Origin: Sphingopyxis sp. FD7
GTDB taxonomy: Bacteria > Pseudomonadota > Alphaproteobacteria > Sphingomonadales > Sphingomonadaceae
Assembly: GCF_003609835.1 (NCBI RefSeq)
Contig: NZ_AP017898.1
Span: 496,001-560,000 of the forward strand
Length of the DNA: 64,000 bases
Direction: 5' to 3'
This document shows, piece by piece, positions 25,381 to 34,738 of this stretch. Under the pieces are notes generated by a model. The model made no database searches, had not been told where the DNA came from, and saw only the letters and a program-made list of their open reading frames with translations. Numbering within the stretch: position 1 is the stretch's first letter; the number at the start of each line of letters is the position of its first letter. A program made the translations under genes and the position numbers.

Positions 25381-25848
25381 ATGAATATCGGTGAAATCAG
25401 GAATGTGAATGATCGTCTGACTGGCTCGATCGCGACCCGCACGATCGACCTCCCGCGCATCGGTCTGCGCAAGGTCGAGAGCATGAACCCGCGGGCACCC
25501 GTTTACGAGGTGCTGGCGCTCAACGTCGCCCGGCGCTGGGTGCAGGTCGGGGCGCTGTGGGAAGCGGCGTCGAAGAAGACCGGCGAGGTTTTCCTCGCGG
25601 GCAATATCGACGACCCGAGCCTCCCCGAACCGCTGCCGGTGGCGCTGTTTCCGTCCGAAGACGGCGGCTACACCATCGCGTGGCGCCGCGAGACCGTCCG
25701 TGCCGAGTTCGGCGGCGGTTTCGACGCGAGCACGCGCAGCTATGACGAGCAGCCGCAGGACCGCGGCTTCGGCGAGAGCACGGCGGGCTCGAACGGCGCG
25801 CTGATGGGCGCCGGCGCCGACCTCGACGACGAGGTGCCCTTCGGCTGA
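25381..25848 (+). CDS. DUF736 family protein
   Basis: 155 residues. It begins MNIGEIRNVNDRLTGSIATR, and the middle carries RAPVYEVLALNVARRWVQVGALWE and the GEVFLAGNIDDPSLPEPL segment typical of DUF736. DUF736 genes are a marker of alphaproteobacterial conjugative plasmids and ICEs and usually sit near tra genes. Biochemical role unknown. A strong terminator follows at 25867. Confidence 0.88.
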   Translation: MNIGEIRNVNDRLTGSIATRTIDLPRIGLRKVESMNPRAPVYEVLALNVARRWVQVGALWEAASKKTGEVFLAGNIDDPSLPEPLPVALFPSEDGGYTIAWRRETVRAEFGGGFDASTRSYDEQPQDRGFGESTAGSNGALMGAGADLDDEVPFG

Positions 25849-25866
25849 CGAAGGCGCCGCAACCGG

Positions 25867-25903
25867 GCCGGGAGGCGCAGCTGCGCTTCCCGGCTCTTTT
25901 CTT
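25867..25903 (+). terminator. rho-independent terminator after DUF736
   Basis: Stem GCCGGGAGGCGCAG/CTGCGCTTCCCGGC (one G-T wobble) followed by TCTTTTCTT. Confidence 0.85.
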
Positions 25904-25925
25904 GCCCGATCCAAGGAGACCGAAC

Positions 25926-26978
25926 ATGGTCGCTCATTCTTCCGCGCAAAGTGTTGACAGCTTTGCAGACCTTCGTGCCCTCTACGCCGAACAGATCGCC
26001 ACGCCCGAATTCCAGGCATCGTTCGGCGATCCCATCCCGCTTTCGATCATCGAACCCGGTGACGAGCCGGGCGAGCATGACATGCCCGAACCCTTCGCGG
26101 CGCAGGCCGAATGCGGCGGGATCATCGCGACGATCTTCGACCTTTTCAACGACACGAGGCTCGCGCCGCTTTCCGCCGAGATCGCGTGGGGGTTCGTGAA
26201 CAGCTTCCACTTCGTCGCCGGGAAACTCGAGCGCCGCGAGGATGCTCTCGCGGCCGAGGTTGGCGAGATGGTCCGGCGCATGGACATGAGCGAGGTGTTC
26301 AACAGCGAGCTCGAGGAAAAGCAGCTCCTGTGCCAATCGACTGCCGAACAGCGCGCGGCGATCGAATGCATGCGTGACTATGCCGCCGAAATGTATCGCA
26401 CCCAGTCGGGCTGGCCCTGGTCGCCCGCGCGCGGATCGCGTGCATCCTCGGCCTCGACTGCGAGCCAGATCGCGGCGCAGGACTTCCTGCGCGAACGGGC
26501 ACTCGATGCGCGCGAGCGCTACCTGCCGCAGGGGCCGGTCGTCGTCTTCTCCGGCCCCGCGCAATGGCACGACTGGGAGATGCTTTGGCGGCGGCTCGAC
26601 GAGATCCGCGCCCGCGTGCCCCATATGACGCTGGTGACGACCGGGCAGCGCAAGGGCGCCGACGCGATCGCTGCAGCGTGGGCGGGGCGATCCGAAACCC
26701 GCGTACCCGTCGTGGCCTTCGGCCTCTACGGGACCGGGCGTAAGACCGCCTTCACCCGCAACCGAAAGCTCGCCGAACTTCGTCCCGTCGAAGCGGTGGT
26801 TTGCGAGGGGTCGGGATTGCAGGCCAATCTCTACCAGACGCTGCGACAGGCCAATGTCCCGATCCACGCCTTCCGCAAGACGGACCAGGCGCCTGAGAAG
26901 GAGAGCGCCGTCCGCCGCCCCACCGCGCATGGCGCGATGAAAGCGGCGCGCGGCGATCCGATGTTCGCCGCCGCCTGA
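25926..26978 (+). CDS. DUF2493 (SLOG-like) protein, copy 1
   Basis: 350 residues. N half is helical (CGGIIATIFDLFNDTRLAPLSAEIAWGFVNSFH...). The C half (about 195-315) is a DUF2493/YspA-type SLOG domain: GPVVVFSGPAQWHDWEMLW, TLVTTGQRKGADAIAAAWA and VCEGSGLQANLYQTLR, a Rossmann-like fold predicted to bind nucleotides or nucleotide-derived ligands. AAGGAG precedes ATG 25926. A paralogue lies at 27431. Function unknown; such genes are frequent on sphingomonad plasmids. Confidence 0.85.
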   Translation: MVAHSSAQSVDSFADLRALYAEQIATPEFQASFGDPIPLSIIEPGDEPGEHDMPEPFAAQAECGGIIATIFDLFNDTRLAPLSAEIAWGFVNSFHFVAGKLERREDALAAEVGEMVRRMDMSEVFNSELEEKQLLCQSTAEQRAAIECMRDYAAEMYRTQSGWPWSPARGSRASSASTASQIAAQDFLRERALDARERYLPQGPVVVFSGPAQWHDWEMLWRRLDEIRARVPHMTLVTTGQRKGADAIAAAWAGRSETRVPVVAFGLYGTGRKTAFTRNRKLAELRPVEAVVCEGSGLQANLYQTLRQANVPIHAFRKTDQAPEKESAVRRPTAHGAMKAARGDPMFAAA

Positions 26979-27022
26979 CATCGGCCGGGCCATAGGCCCG
27001 ACCGTCACTTTGATCTCCCTGA

Positions 27023-27056
27023 GCCGGTGCGCTGAAGCGCGCCGGCTTTTCTTTTT
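27023..27056 (+). terminator. rho-independent terminator after DUF2493 copy 1
   Basis: Stem GCCGGTGCGC/GCGCGCCGGC with a short loop, followed by TTTTCTTTTT. Confidence 0.8.
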
Positions 27057-27403
27057 GCTGCAGGGGATTTGCCGCACGTCCTGACCGCCCAGGCTGCGCC
27101 GAACCAGCCACACCGCCGTGCTCGCATATCGCGCCGTACAAGAACGGGAGCCTTTGCGGATCGGGGGCATCGAGCCCCCGCTCCGCAAACCTCTTCCTCT
27201 CTCTCAAGTCTTCTTATCGTGGCACGGGACCGCATCGGCCTCAAGGACGGCGGGGCCCCACCATTTTCCCTGGCGGGTCGGGCGCGGGGCTTCTTCCTTC
27301 CATGTGCGGTGGCCGCCAGAGAAAATCGTGACCCCCACCGCCGCTTCGCGGTCGGGCTTCGCCCGATCCTTGACCCCGATGCTCGGCGCCCGTGCAGGGG
27401 GAA
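27057..27403. other. intergenic stretch between the two DUF2493 genes
   Basis: About 350 bases with no gene I can support. It probably contains the promoter of the second DUF2493 gene; a separate inverted repeat covers its ribosome site. Confidence 0.45.
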
Positions 27404-27428
27404 TGACCTCTCAATCTAGAGGAGGTCA
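27404..27428 (+). promoter_or_regulatory. inverted repeat enclosing the ribosome site of DUF2493 copy 2
   Basis: TGACCTC (27404-27410) pairs with GAGGTCA (27422-27428). The 3' arm contains part of the GAGGAGG ribosome site, and the ATG follows at 27431. Folding would hide the site. A protein operator is the alternative. Confidence 0.4.
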
Positions 27429-27430
27429 AT

Positions 27431-28417
27431 ATGACGACGTTCAAACGCAGCATAAGGGATTTTTCGGAAATCGCCGCACTTATTGCCGAGGAGACGGGAG
27501 AGGCGAACGACAGCTTCAGTGCCGCCTTCGACACCGATCTCGAACGCAGCAGGCTTGGGAAAAGCGAGGAGGAACTGACGTGCGATATGCCCGATGCGAT
27601 GCAGGTGCAGCTTGCCGTCGAACTGATGATCACGACCGTGTTCGACGTGCTGCGCGACACGCGCATCGAAAGCGCGGCCGAACGGATCGCATGGGGGATC
27701 GTCCACAGCTTCCACCGCGTCGCAGGACAGTTCGCCGGACAGTCCGACCGGGCGGCGCAGGAGGTGCGCGAGTTGCTGCGCTCGGCCGACGGCAGCGAGA
27801 TCCACGGCGTCGAACTTGAGGAACAGCAGCAACTCCTGGAATCGCTCGATGAAGCGAGCGATGCCATAGCCTGCATGCGCGATCATGCAGCGGACATCTT
27901 CCATGCCGAAACGGGGCGTCCGTGGTCGGCGCCGAAAGCGACGCTGGTATCGTCGAAGCGCACCGCGTCGGTTATCGCGGGGACCGATTATCTCGCGGCG
28001 CGCCGCCAGCGCCGCCTCGCGCAGCATTTTCCGGCGGGGCCGCTGGTGGTCTTCTCCGGGGGCGCTCGCTGGGCCGACCATCGCCCGATCTACAAGGCGC
28101 TTGAGGAGATGAAAGCGGCGCGCCCCGACATGGTGCTGCTGACCACCGCGCAGGACAGGGGCGCCGATGCCATCGCCGCGGCGTGGGCAGCAAGAACGAA
28201 GACGCCGCTGGTCGCGCTGGGGATCGACAAGGCGCGCTGGGGGAACCGGGCGGGGTTCGTCCGCAACGACCAGATCGCGCGGTTGCAGCCGGTGGGTGCC
28301 GTGGTCGCCGAGGGTACCGGGGTGCAGGCGCAGCTCGTGCGGGTGCTGCGGGCGGCGGGGGTAGACCCGGTGCTGCTCCCGCATCACGATATGCCGCGCG
28401 AACGGGTGCGAGCATAG
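27431..28417 (+). CDS. DUF2493 (SLOG-like) protein, copy 2
   Basis: 328 residues, same architecture as copy 1: helical N half (IAWGIVHSFHRVAGQFAGQSD) and SLOG C half (GPLVVFSGGARWADHRPIYKAL, LLTTAQDRGADAIAAAWAA, VAEGTGVQAQLVRVLRAAG). A very strong GAGGAGGT ribosome site. Divergence between copies is substantial, so the duplication is not recent. Each copy has its own terminator, so they are regulated separately. Confidence 0.85.
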   Translation: MTTFKRSIRDFSEIAALIAEETGEANDSFSAAFDTDLERSRLGKSEEELTCDMPDAMQVQLAVELMITTVFDVLRDTRIESAAERIAWGIVHSFHRVAGQFAGQSDRAAQEVRELLRSADGSEIHGVELEEQQQLLESLDEASDAIACMRDHAADIFHAETGRPWSAPKATLVSSKRTASVIAGTDYLAARRQRRLAQHFPAGPLVVFSGGARWADHRPIYKALEEMKAARPDMVLLTTAQDRGADAIAAAWAARTKTPLVALGIDKARWGNRAGFVRNDQIARLQPVGAVVAEGTGVQAQLVRVLRAAGVDPVLLPHHDMPRERVRA

Positions 28418-28425
28418 AAAGGCGA

Positions 28426-28467
28426 GGGGATCGGTTCGGGCGCAAGCTCGGACCGATCCCCTTTTTT
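28426..28467 (+). terminator. rho-independent terminator after DUF2493 copy 2
   Basis: GGGGATCGGT (28426-28435) pairs exactly with ACCGATCCCC (28452-28461), followed by TTTTTT. Confidence 0.92.
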
Positions 28468-28610
28468 ATGTCGAGCGTCCTGTCGCCACCCTCAGGGAAC
28501 CGGACGCGGGAGCGCCCGGTCCCGTCGGGCGGCGATGCGGTGCGGCGCACCGGCCTCCTGCGCGCGGCTTCGCCGTGCTCGTCGCTGGGACCATCCCTTC
28601 GGGATGGGCG

Positions 28611-28856
28611 TCATTTGTTCGGGGCCATCCCCGAGAGGGCTTTTAGCGCCGCGACAGATGCAGTCCCTCCAGCACGGATCGCAAGATCGACGATCTCCCG
28701 AAATTCACGCTCGGTGAGCGTCTCGACAGGGAGCTCGGGCACGATCGCGGCATATTTGCCGCGCAGCGCGCGGCGGGCATTTTCGACATCGTCTGCGACC
28801 TTGCGCTGGCGCGCTTCGAGGTCGGCGAGGCGCTCGCGTTCACTCTTCTTGGGCAT
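28611..28856 (-). CDS. small TraC/TraD-like plasmid transfer protein
   Basis: 81 residues, start MPKKSERERLADLEARQRKV with GGAAG 6 bases upstream; an upstream in-frame ATG at 28862 is possible. The N half is a charged coiled-coil-like helix, the C half has LTEREFREIVDLAIRAGG. Small proteins of this kind lie divergent from mobilisation genes in alphaproteobacterial plasmids and may join the relaxosome. The family name is tentative. Confidence 0.55.
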   Translation of the reverse strand: MPKKSERERLADLEARQRKVADDVENARRALRGKYAAIVPELPVETLTEREFREIVDLAIRAGGTASVAALKALSGMAPNK

Positions 28857-28916
28857 GTCCATCTTCCTTTCGATGGTCTGCCCGCCACGCACTTTCCTAT
28901 CGAATGGATACGCCAT

Positions 28917-29337
28917 GAATCAAGTCTCCCGAGAATATGCCCGGCGGGCCGCCGGGAAGGAAGAAATCCCCCTGGCGGGGGAGCCCGCGCGCCTTCCGGC
29001 ACGAGGCTGCGCAGCGACATGGTCGCTGCGGTGGGCGGACGCACGCCGTTGGCGTTTGTAATGCACCCTACGCACGGGTGCTGCGTCGCGCTCTGGCCTG
29101 CAAAACCGAGGGTATTCGCGCGAATTCGCAAGAGTGCCGTCGGGCGTCACATGTCCGACATGTCGGACAAGCCCGGCGGACTTTGTCGGACAGCGCCGCT
29201 AACCCCTTGATCCGCCGCGCCATCTCCCATCTGACGTGTCGGACGCATTAGGCCATTGGAATATTGGAGCTTTACGGCTATAATCGAGCCGCTTCACGAC
29301 CCCATGTCCAAAGGCTCCACATTTCTGGAGCATCCCT
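28917..29337. other. candidate oriT region between divergent transfer genes
   Basis: Non-coding, between the TraC-like gene and the RHH-traD-relaxase operon. It contains a perfect 18-bp palindrome TGTCCGACATGTCGGACA (29152-29169), further direct copies TGTCGGACA (29184-29192) and TGTCGGACG (29237-29245), and a hairpin CGGCT-ATAATCG-AGCCG (29275-29291). Repeats for an accessory protein plus a hairpin near the relaxase operon are typical of an origin of transfer; the nic site is not identified. Confidence 0.6.
29152..29245. repeat. four copies of TGTCGGAC(A/G), two forming a palindrome
   Basis: Copies at 29152-29160 (inverted), 29161-29169, 29184-29192 and 29237-29245. Likely binding sites of the ribbon-helix-helix protein encoded just downstream. 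Confidence 0.75.
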
Positions 29338-29661
29338 TTGGCAAAACTATCTCTCCGGCTCGACGACGCTCTTTACGACCGTCTGCTCGCCTCGGCGGAT
29401 GCGGCGGGCATGACCCCGTCCGCCTATATCCGCGAGGCACTCGAACAGCTCAATGGCGCGGATCCCTTCGGGTTCCACGCCCGCTTCGATGAACTTCATT
29501 CGACCGTCATCCAGATCCTCGCGATCCTCGCGTCCGACGTCGGCGCGCGCGAGCCCCGGGCGCTCGCCAAGGGGATGGAGGATACCCTCCGATTGCTCCG
29601 CGAACGGGGGCTGCCGACTGGCGACGATCGTACCCTCACAAGGGGAGGGCCGCAGTCATGA
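29338..29661 (+). CDS. ribbon-helix-helix protein, likely relaxosome accessory factor
   Basis: 107 residues from a TTG start with GGAG 8 bases upstream. The N terminus AKLSLRLDDALYDRLLASADAAGMTPSAYIREAL is a classic RHH/CopG DNA-binding fold. A helical C half follows. It overlaps traD by 4 bp. In this position such proteins bind oriT and stimulate the relaxase or regulate the operon; the TGTCGGACA repeats lie immediately upstream. Confidence 0.8.
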   Translation: MAKLSLRLDDALYDRLLASADAAGMTPSAYIREALEQLNGADPFGFHARFDELHSTVIQILAILASDVGAREPRALAKGMEDTLRLLRERGLPTGDDRTLTRGGPQS

Positions 29662-31685
29662 GCATCTTCCGCAACGACACGCTCGGCAGTTGGACGCGCG
29701 GCGGTCAGGCCATCGTCCATAATGTCCGTATGACCACCCAGGTCTTCTTCCAGACCGTGATGGCGGGAACCGCGATCTGGATCATCGGCGCCATCTGGTA
29801 CGCGCTCGAAAAGTCGGGCGACTATCAGCGCTACCTTCTCCTCAAATATGCCGAGGCCATGTTCAAGGCCGATACCGCGCGGGGGACCACCGACCCGGTG
29901 CTTTTTCGTACTCCCGAGGGGAGTGAATATTGGACCTCGGCCGACTTGCTCATCGGTGCGCCGATCATGAAAGAGGCGCTGAAGACGCTCGAGAGCGATA
30001 TCATCACCGGGGCGATCCTCTCCGGCTTCTTCGCGCTCGGCGCACTCCTTGTCGCCTGGTTCTATTTCACCCGGATGGGGCGCGGGCTCGGCTCGAACGA
30101 ATATCTGCGCGGCGCGCGCTTCGGGTCCGTCTGGCAGATCCGCCGCGCGCTCTGGCGCGAGCGCAAGGGGAGTTTCGCGATCGGCGGGGTCAAGGTTCCG
30201 CTCGCCTTCGAACCCGAACATATATTGATCTGCGGCGCTCCCGGCACGGGGAAGACCAACATGATCGTCAAGATGCTCGCCGGTATCCGCGCCTCGGGCC
30301 GGCGCGCGATCGTCTATGATACCGCCGGCACCTTCGTCGAGAAATTCTACCGGCCCGGGAAGGACATCCTCCTCAATCCGCTCGACGAGCGCACCGCCAT
30401 CTGGTCGCCCTGGGTCGATGTCCCGCGCGACTATCATTATGACCAGATCGCGGAATCGATGATCCCCGACAAGCATGGCGATCCCTTCTGGTCGAAGGCG
30501 GCGCGCGGCACATTGGTCGCGGTCATGCGCAAGCTTGCTACCGAGAAGCGCACCTATGTCTCGGCGCTCCTCCAGACCATCGTGCGTTCGCCGCTGAAGA
30601 CCCTCGGCGCCTATGTCGCGGGAACCGATGCGGCGGCCTTTGTGTCGTCGGAAGGCGAGAGGACCTCGGCGGGCGTGCAGGCCGAGTTGGCCTCGGTGAT
30701 GCGAAGCTTCGCCTATCTCGACGACACGGATGACGGTCTCTCAATCCGCGACTGGGTGACCACCGAAGGGGATGACAGCTGGCTCTTCATCACCGTCAAG
30801 GCCGACCAGCTTCCCTCGCTCCGTCCCCTCATCACCGTCTGGCTCGACATCGCAATCAGCGCGATCATGAGCCTCGAGCCCGATCAGGCCCGGCGCCTCT
30901 ACTGCGTGATCGACGAACTGCCGAGCCTCCAGAAACTGCCCTCGCTCTCGGACTTTCTCGCCCGCGCCCGCAAATATGGCGGCTGCGGCATCTTGGGGTT
31001 CCAGTCCTATCCGCAGCTGAAGGCAACCTATGGCCAGGAGGAAGCGGCTGCCGTCACCGGCTATTGCTCGACCTGGGTCGCGCTCCGGGGCAATGACGGC
31101 GACACCGCCGATCTCGTTTCGAAGAATCTGGGACAGGTCGAGCAGGTCGAGGCCAATGAGGGGATGAGCTACGGCGTCAATGATATGCGCGACGGGGTCA
31201 ATCTCTCGCGCATCCAGGTGACGCGGCCGCTCGTCCTCAACACCGAGGTCACGAACCTGCCGAACCTTGCGGGCTTTTTGCGGTTCGGCCGCGGCTTGCC
31301 GGTGATCCGGTTCGACGATCGCTACAACCGGACGCCGTCCCCCGCCGAGGCGTTCATCGAGCGAAGAGATCCCCCGCTACGCACCGCGCGGACGCCTTTG
31401 CTGCCTGCTCCTGCTGCTCCATCCAAACCGCCTGCCGCGCGCAAGCGCTTGCCGAAACAGGCTCCCGGTTCGGAGGCGCCCCAGCTCCCGTTGGGCCCGA
31501 TCGCAACTGCTGGCGATGGTGACAAAGGCGACGGAAAGACACCGATCGATACCGCCGGCGTGACCGGCGGGCATGACGCCGACGCACCGGTTGCACGCCT
31601 CGAGATCATTGCCACGCCGTGGACGCACTCGCTGCGCCAGCATGGCCGCCCGGGCGGCCGCCGCAGTCCGGCGAACCCGGCATGA
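29658..31685 (+). CDS. traD: type IV coupling protein TraD (VirD4 family)
   Basis: 675 residues. Two N-terminal membrane helices (about 30-50 and 115-140). The motor domain has Walker A ICGAPGTGKTNMIVKM and Walker B LYCVIDELPSLQ, with LGFQSYPQLKATYGQEEA as in F-type TraD. The C-terminal tail from about 560 is Pro- and Ala-rich and probably disordered. It brings the relaxase-DNA complex to the mating channel. Coupled to the RHH gene upstream and to the relaxase downstream (4-bp overlaps). Confidence 0.93.
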   Translation: MSIFRNDTLGSWTRGGQAIVHNVRMTTQVFFQTVMAGTAIWIIGAIWYALEKSGDYQRYLLLKYAEAMFKADTARGTTDPVLFRTPEGSEYWTSADLLIGAPIMKEALKTLESDIITGAILSGFFALGALLVAWFYFTRMGRGLGSNEYLRGARFGSVWQIRRALWRERKGSFAIGGVKVPLAFEPEHILICGAPGTGKTNMIVKMLAGIRASGRRAIVYDTAGTFVEKFYRPGKDILLNPLDERTAIWSPWVDVPRDYHYDQIAESMIPDKHGDPFWSKAARGTLVAVMRKLATEKRTYVSALLQTIVRSPLKTLGAYVAGTDAAAFVSSEGERTSAGVQAELASVMRSFAYLDDTDDGLSIRDWVTTEGDDSWLFITVKADQLPSLRPLITVWLDIAISAIMSLEPDQARRLYCVIDELPSLQKLPSLSDFLARARKYGGCGILGFQSYPQLKATYGQEEAAAVTGYCSTWVALRGNDGDTADLVSKNLGQVEQVEANEGMSYGVNDMRDGVNLSRIQVTRPLVLNTEVTNLPNLAGFLRFGRGLPVIRFDDRYNRTPSPAEAFIERRDPPLRTARTPLLPAPAAPSKPPAARKRLPKQAPGSEAPQLPLGPIATAGDGDKGDGKTPIDTAGVTGGHDADAPVARLEIIATPWTHSLRQHGRPGGRRSPANPA

Positions 31686-34618
31686 TCCACCCGCGCCGCC
31701 TCGGGGGAACGCCCGCCAATGTCGCCCGATATTACACCATCGGCGACTATTATACGAAGGGCGGGAACGAGCCCTCCGCGTGGGGCGGGCGGATCGCCGC
31801 CGAACTCGGGCTCAAAGGCGCGGTCGAGCGCGGGGCGCTCGAGGAGCTGCTCGCCGGTAAGGTCGGCGACCAGCATCTCGGGCGTCGCCGCCACGGCGCC
31901 ATCGAGCATCATCCCGGCTGGGACTTCTCGGTCAATGCGCCGAAATCGGTGTCGATCATGGCGCTGGTTGCGGGCGACGAGCGCATCGTTGCAGCCCATG
32001 AGAAGGCGGTTGCCACCGCGATCGGCTGGATCGAGGAACATGCCGCGCTTCGCCGCCGCATGAACGGCGATATAGTCCACGAGACGACCGGCCAGCTTCT
32101 CTACGCGCGCTTCACCGAACATGCCTCGCGCGAACTCGATCCGCATCTCCACACCCATGTCGTCATTCTCAACATGACCCGGCATGCGGGCGACGAGCAG
32201 ATGGTCAGCCTCGAAACCCGCGCCATGTTCGCCGAGCAGATGACTGCCGGGCAAATCTACCGCAACGATCTCGCGCATCGCCTGCGCGGACTCGGATATG
32301 ATATCGACTTCGACCCGCGGCGGGGACTCTTCGAGATCCGCGGCGTGCCGCAAGACATGATCGCCGACATGTCGCGGCGCGCCGAACAGATCGACGCGCA
32401 CGCAAAGGATCATGGCCTCGAAGGGCAGGCGGCACGCACGCGGTCCTTCTTCGAAACCCGCCGCGCGAAGCAGAAGGTCGGGCTCGAAGACCTTCATAGC
32501 CAATGGTCGGTGCGGTCCGCCGCGCACGCACCGACGCTGGGGGCAATTCGCAGCCGCGCGGACGAACGCGGCGAACGGGAAATCGACGTCGAGCGAGCGA
32601 CTGCGAGCCGGGCTTCGCTCTTCGGGCTTCGTCAGTCCGAGGCGGGCGAGGCCGTCAACAATCTCGGGCAGCTCATTCGCACCGGGCTAGCCTCGCATGT
32701 CGGCGAAGTGCGCCTCGAAGATGTCCGGCCCCTCTTCGAAGCGCATGAGGAGCGCTTCAAGCTGCTGCGGACCAGGGAGCAAACCGGCGATGGCATGTTG
32801 ACGCGCGGGCGGACCTCGCGCCGCACCGCACGCCTCGAGATCGCGCTTTCGGGCCAGATCTCGCTCAGCCTGGACGATACTGTGCCGCTTGCTTCGCGGG
32901 AACGGATCGATGCGGCGATCAGCGGCAGCATCCTCAACGACGATCAGCGCAAGGTGCTGGCCTGGCTCGCATTGTCGAGCGACCGGGTCGTCAGCGTCGA
33001 CGGGGTCGCGGGATCGGGCAAATCGACGCTGGTCCAACAATTGAAGGCGGCCGCCGATCCCGATTGGACGTTCGTCGGCTTGGCGCCCACCTCGTCGGCG
33101 GCGGGCAAGCTTGGCGCCGATGCGGGCATTGAATCGCGAACCGTCGCGGCGCTGCTTGCCGGCGGCGGCCATGATATCGGCGACCGCCATGTGCTCGTCC
33201 TCGACGAGGCCGGGCAGCTCGGTAGCCGGCAGGCGCTGCGCGTGCTGCAAATCAGCCGCGACACGGGCGCCCGCGTCATCTTGCTCGGCGACAACAAGCA
33301 GACGGGGGCGATCGAGCAGGGAAAACCCGCCTGGCTCATGCAGCAGCTCGGGCTTCCGACCGCGCGCCTGATGATCGCGGTGCGCCAGGAAACGAAGTCG
33401 ATGAAGGCCGCCGTCGCGAGCGCGCGGCGCGGCGATTATGCCGCGTCGCTCGATGCGCTCGACAAGGTGGTGAGCGGCGAACGCGCCGACAAGCTTGCGG
33501 ACCTGCTGGTCGGCGAATGGACAAGGCTCAAACCCGGCACACGCGAGACGACCAATATCCTTGTTCTCGACAATGCGACGCGGCTGATCGTCAACAACCG
33601 GATTCGTGAGGTGCTGAAACAGGAAGGCGCAATTGGAGCCGAGGATCTGCGGCTCTCTATCCTCACATCGTCGGGCATGACCAACCAGGAGAAAAGCTTC
33701 GCGCGCTTCTATTCGCGCGGGCAGGTCGTCAGATTTGCGCGCGATGACGCGGAGCGCGGCATTGCGAAGAACACAGACTATCGTGTTGACGGCGTCGAGC
33801 AGGATAGCAAGGGCCGCCAATGGGTACGGTTGGCGGGCGAAGAGGGCGGTCAGTTGCTCTGGAACCCGAGGCTGGGACGGGCATCCGAGGTCGCCGTCTT
33901 TCTGGAGGACACACGCGACCTGGCAGCGGGCGACCGCATCCAGTGGCGCCTCGCCGCGAAGGCGCTCGACCTCAAAAATGCCGAGCGCGGGACGGTCGAA
34001 CGAATCGACGGATCGGTTGCGACGATCCGATGGGATCGCAAGGCCGAGCCGCAGGCGATTGATTTGTCGCTCCACCGCACCTGGGACCATGGTTATGCCG
34101 AGACCGTCTATTCGGCGCAGTCCAAAACTTATGACCGCGCCTATGTGCTGGCGCCGCTCGGCTCGGGCCTCGTCAATGGCCAGAATTATTACACCGCGAT
34201 CACGCGCGCGCGCTTCGGCGTAAAGCTCTGGACCGAGGATCCCGAGCGCCTCGTCCAGAAGCTCGAGGCGAATTCGGGCGAGAAGACGTCGGCGCTGGAG
34301 GCGCTGGGGCGCCTGACGCGCGACAGCCACCGAATGCGGAGCCTCCGCCACCCGAGCGCAATCGAACGCGAGCGCGCGGCCATGCTGCAGACACGAGCCG
34401 AACGTGCGCAGTTGCGGGCGGATCGAGACCGCATGTGGGCGGAGATATTCCGTCCGGTCAGCATCGCCGAACGGCTTGCCGGGGGCGCCCACCGAGCCGC
34501 AGGTCAGTTCCATGACTATCTGCGCGGACTGTTAAGCGCAGGCAAGCAAGCGGCGCCCGAACCGGTACCCGAACAGCAGCGCCATCAGGAACCCGAGCGC
34601 GGAGGGCATGATCGATAA
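31682..34618 (+). CDS. traI: MobF-family conjugative relaxase/helicase
   Basis: 978 residues. The relaxase domain has tyrosine pairs Y17-Y18 and Y23-Y24 in ARYYTIGDYYTKGG and the metal motif HLHTH (H155, H157, H159). FSVNAPKSVSIMALVAGD near 82-99 is also typical. A RecD-like helicase follows: DGVAGSGKSTLVQQL (Walker A), VLVLDEAGQLGSRQAL (Walker B) and YSAQSKTYDRAYV/ITRARFGV (late motifs). It nicks at oriT and unwinds the transferred strand. Single frame and intact. Confidence 0.94.
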   Translation: MIHPRRLGGTPANVARYYTIGDYYTKGGNEPSAWGGRIAAELGLKGAVERGALEELLAGKVGDQHLGRRRHGAIEHHPGWDFSVNAPKSVSIMALVAGDERIVAAHEKAVATAIGWIEEHAALRRRMNGDIVHETTGQLLYARFTEHASRELDPHLHTHVVILNMTRHAGDEQMVSLETRAMFAEQMTAGQIYRNDLAHRLRGLGYDIDFDPRRGLFEIRGVPQDMIADMSRRAEQIDAHAKDHGLEGQAARTRSFFETRRAKQKVGLEDLHSQWSVRSAAHAPTLGAIRSRADERGEREIDVERATASRASLFGLRQSEAGEAVNNLGQLIRTGLASHVGEVRLEDVRPLFEAHEERFKLLRTREQTGDGMLTRGRTSRRTARLEIALSGQISLSLDDTVPLASRERIDAAISGSILNDDQRKVLAWLALSSDRVVSVDGVAGSGKSTLVQQLKAAADPDWTFVGLAPTSSAAGKLGADAGIESRTVAALLAGGGHDIGDRHVLVLDEAGQLGSRQALRVLQISRDTGARVILLGDNKQTGAIEQGKPAWLMQQLGLPTARLMIAVRQETKSMKAAVASARRGDYAASLDALDKVVSGERADKLADLLVGEWTRLKPGTRETTNILVLDNATRLIVNNRIREVLKQEGAIGAEDLRLSILTSSGMTNQEKSFARFYSRGQVVRFARDDAERGIAKNTDYRVDGVEQDSKGRQWVRLAGEEGGQLLWNPRLGRASEVAVFLEDTRDLAAGDRIQWRLAAKALDLKNAERGTVERIDGSVATIRWDRKAEPQAIDLSLHRTWDHGYAETVYSAQSKTYDRAYVLAPLGSGLVNGQNYYTAITRARFGVKLWTEDPERLVQKLEANSGEKTSALEALGRLTRDSHRMRSLRHPSAIERERAAMLQTRAERAQLRADRDRMWAEIFRPVSIAERLAGGAHRAAGQFHDYLRGLLSAGKQAAPEPVPEQQRHQEPERGGHDR

Positions 34619-34738
34619 AATGCGATGGTCCCGGACCGGACCACGAAGTCAGCGGACCGGCAAGCAAAAGTCACGTCGGACCGATGGCGGTCGAATCCGC
34701 GCCGGCGGCCCCTAATCTTTTTCGGAGCGACGAACCTC

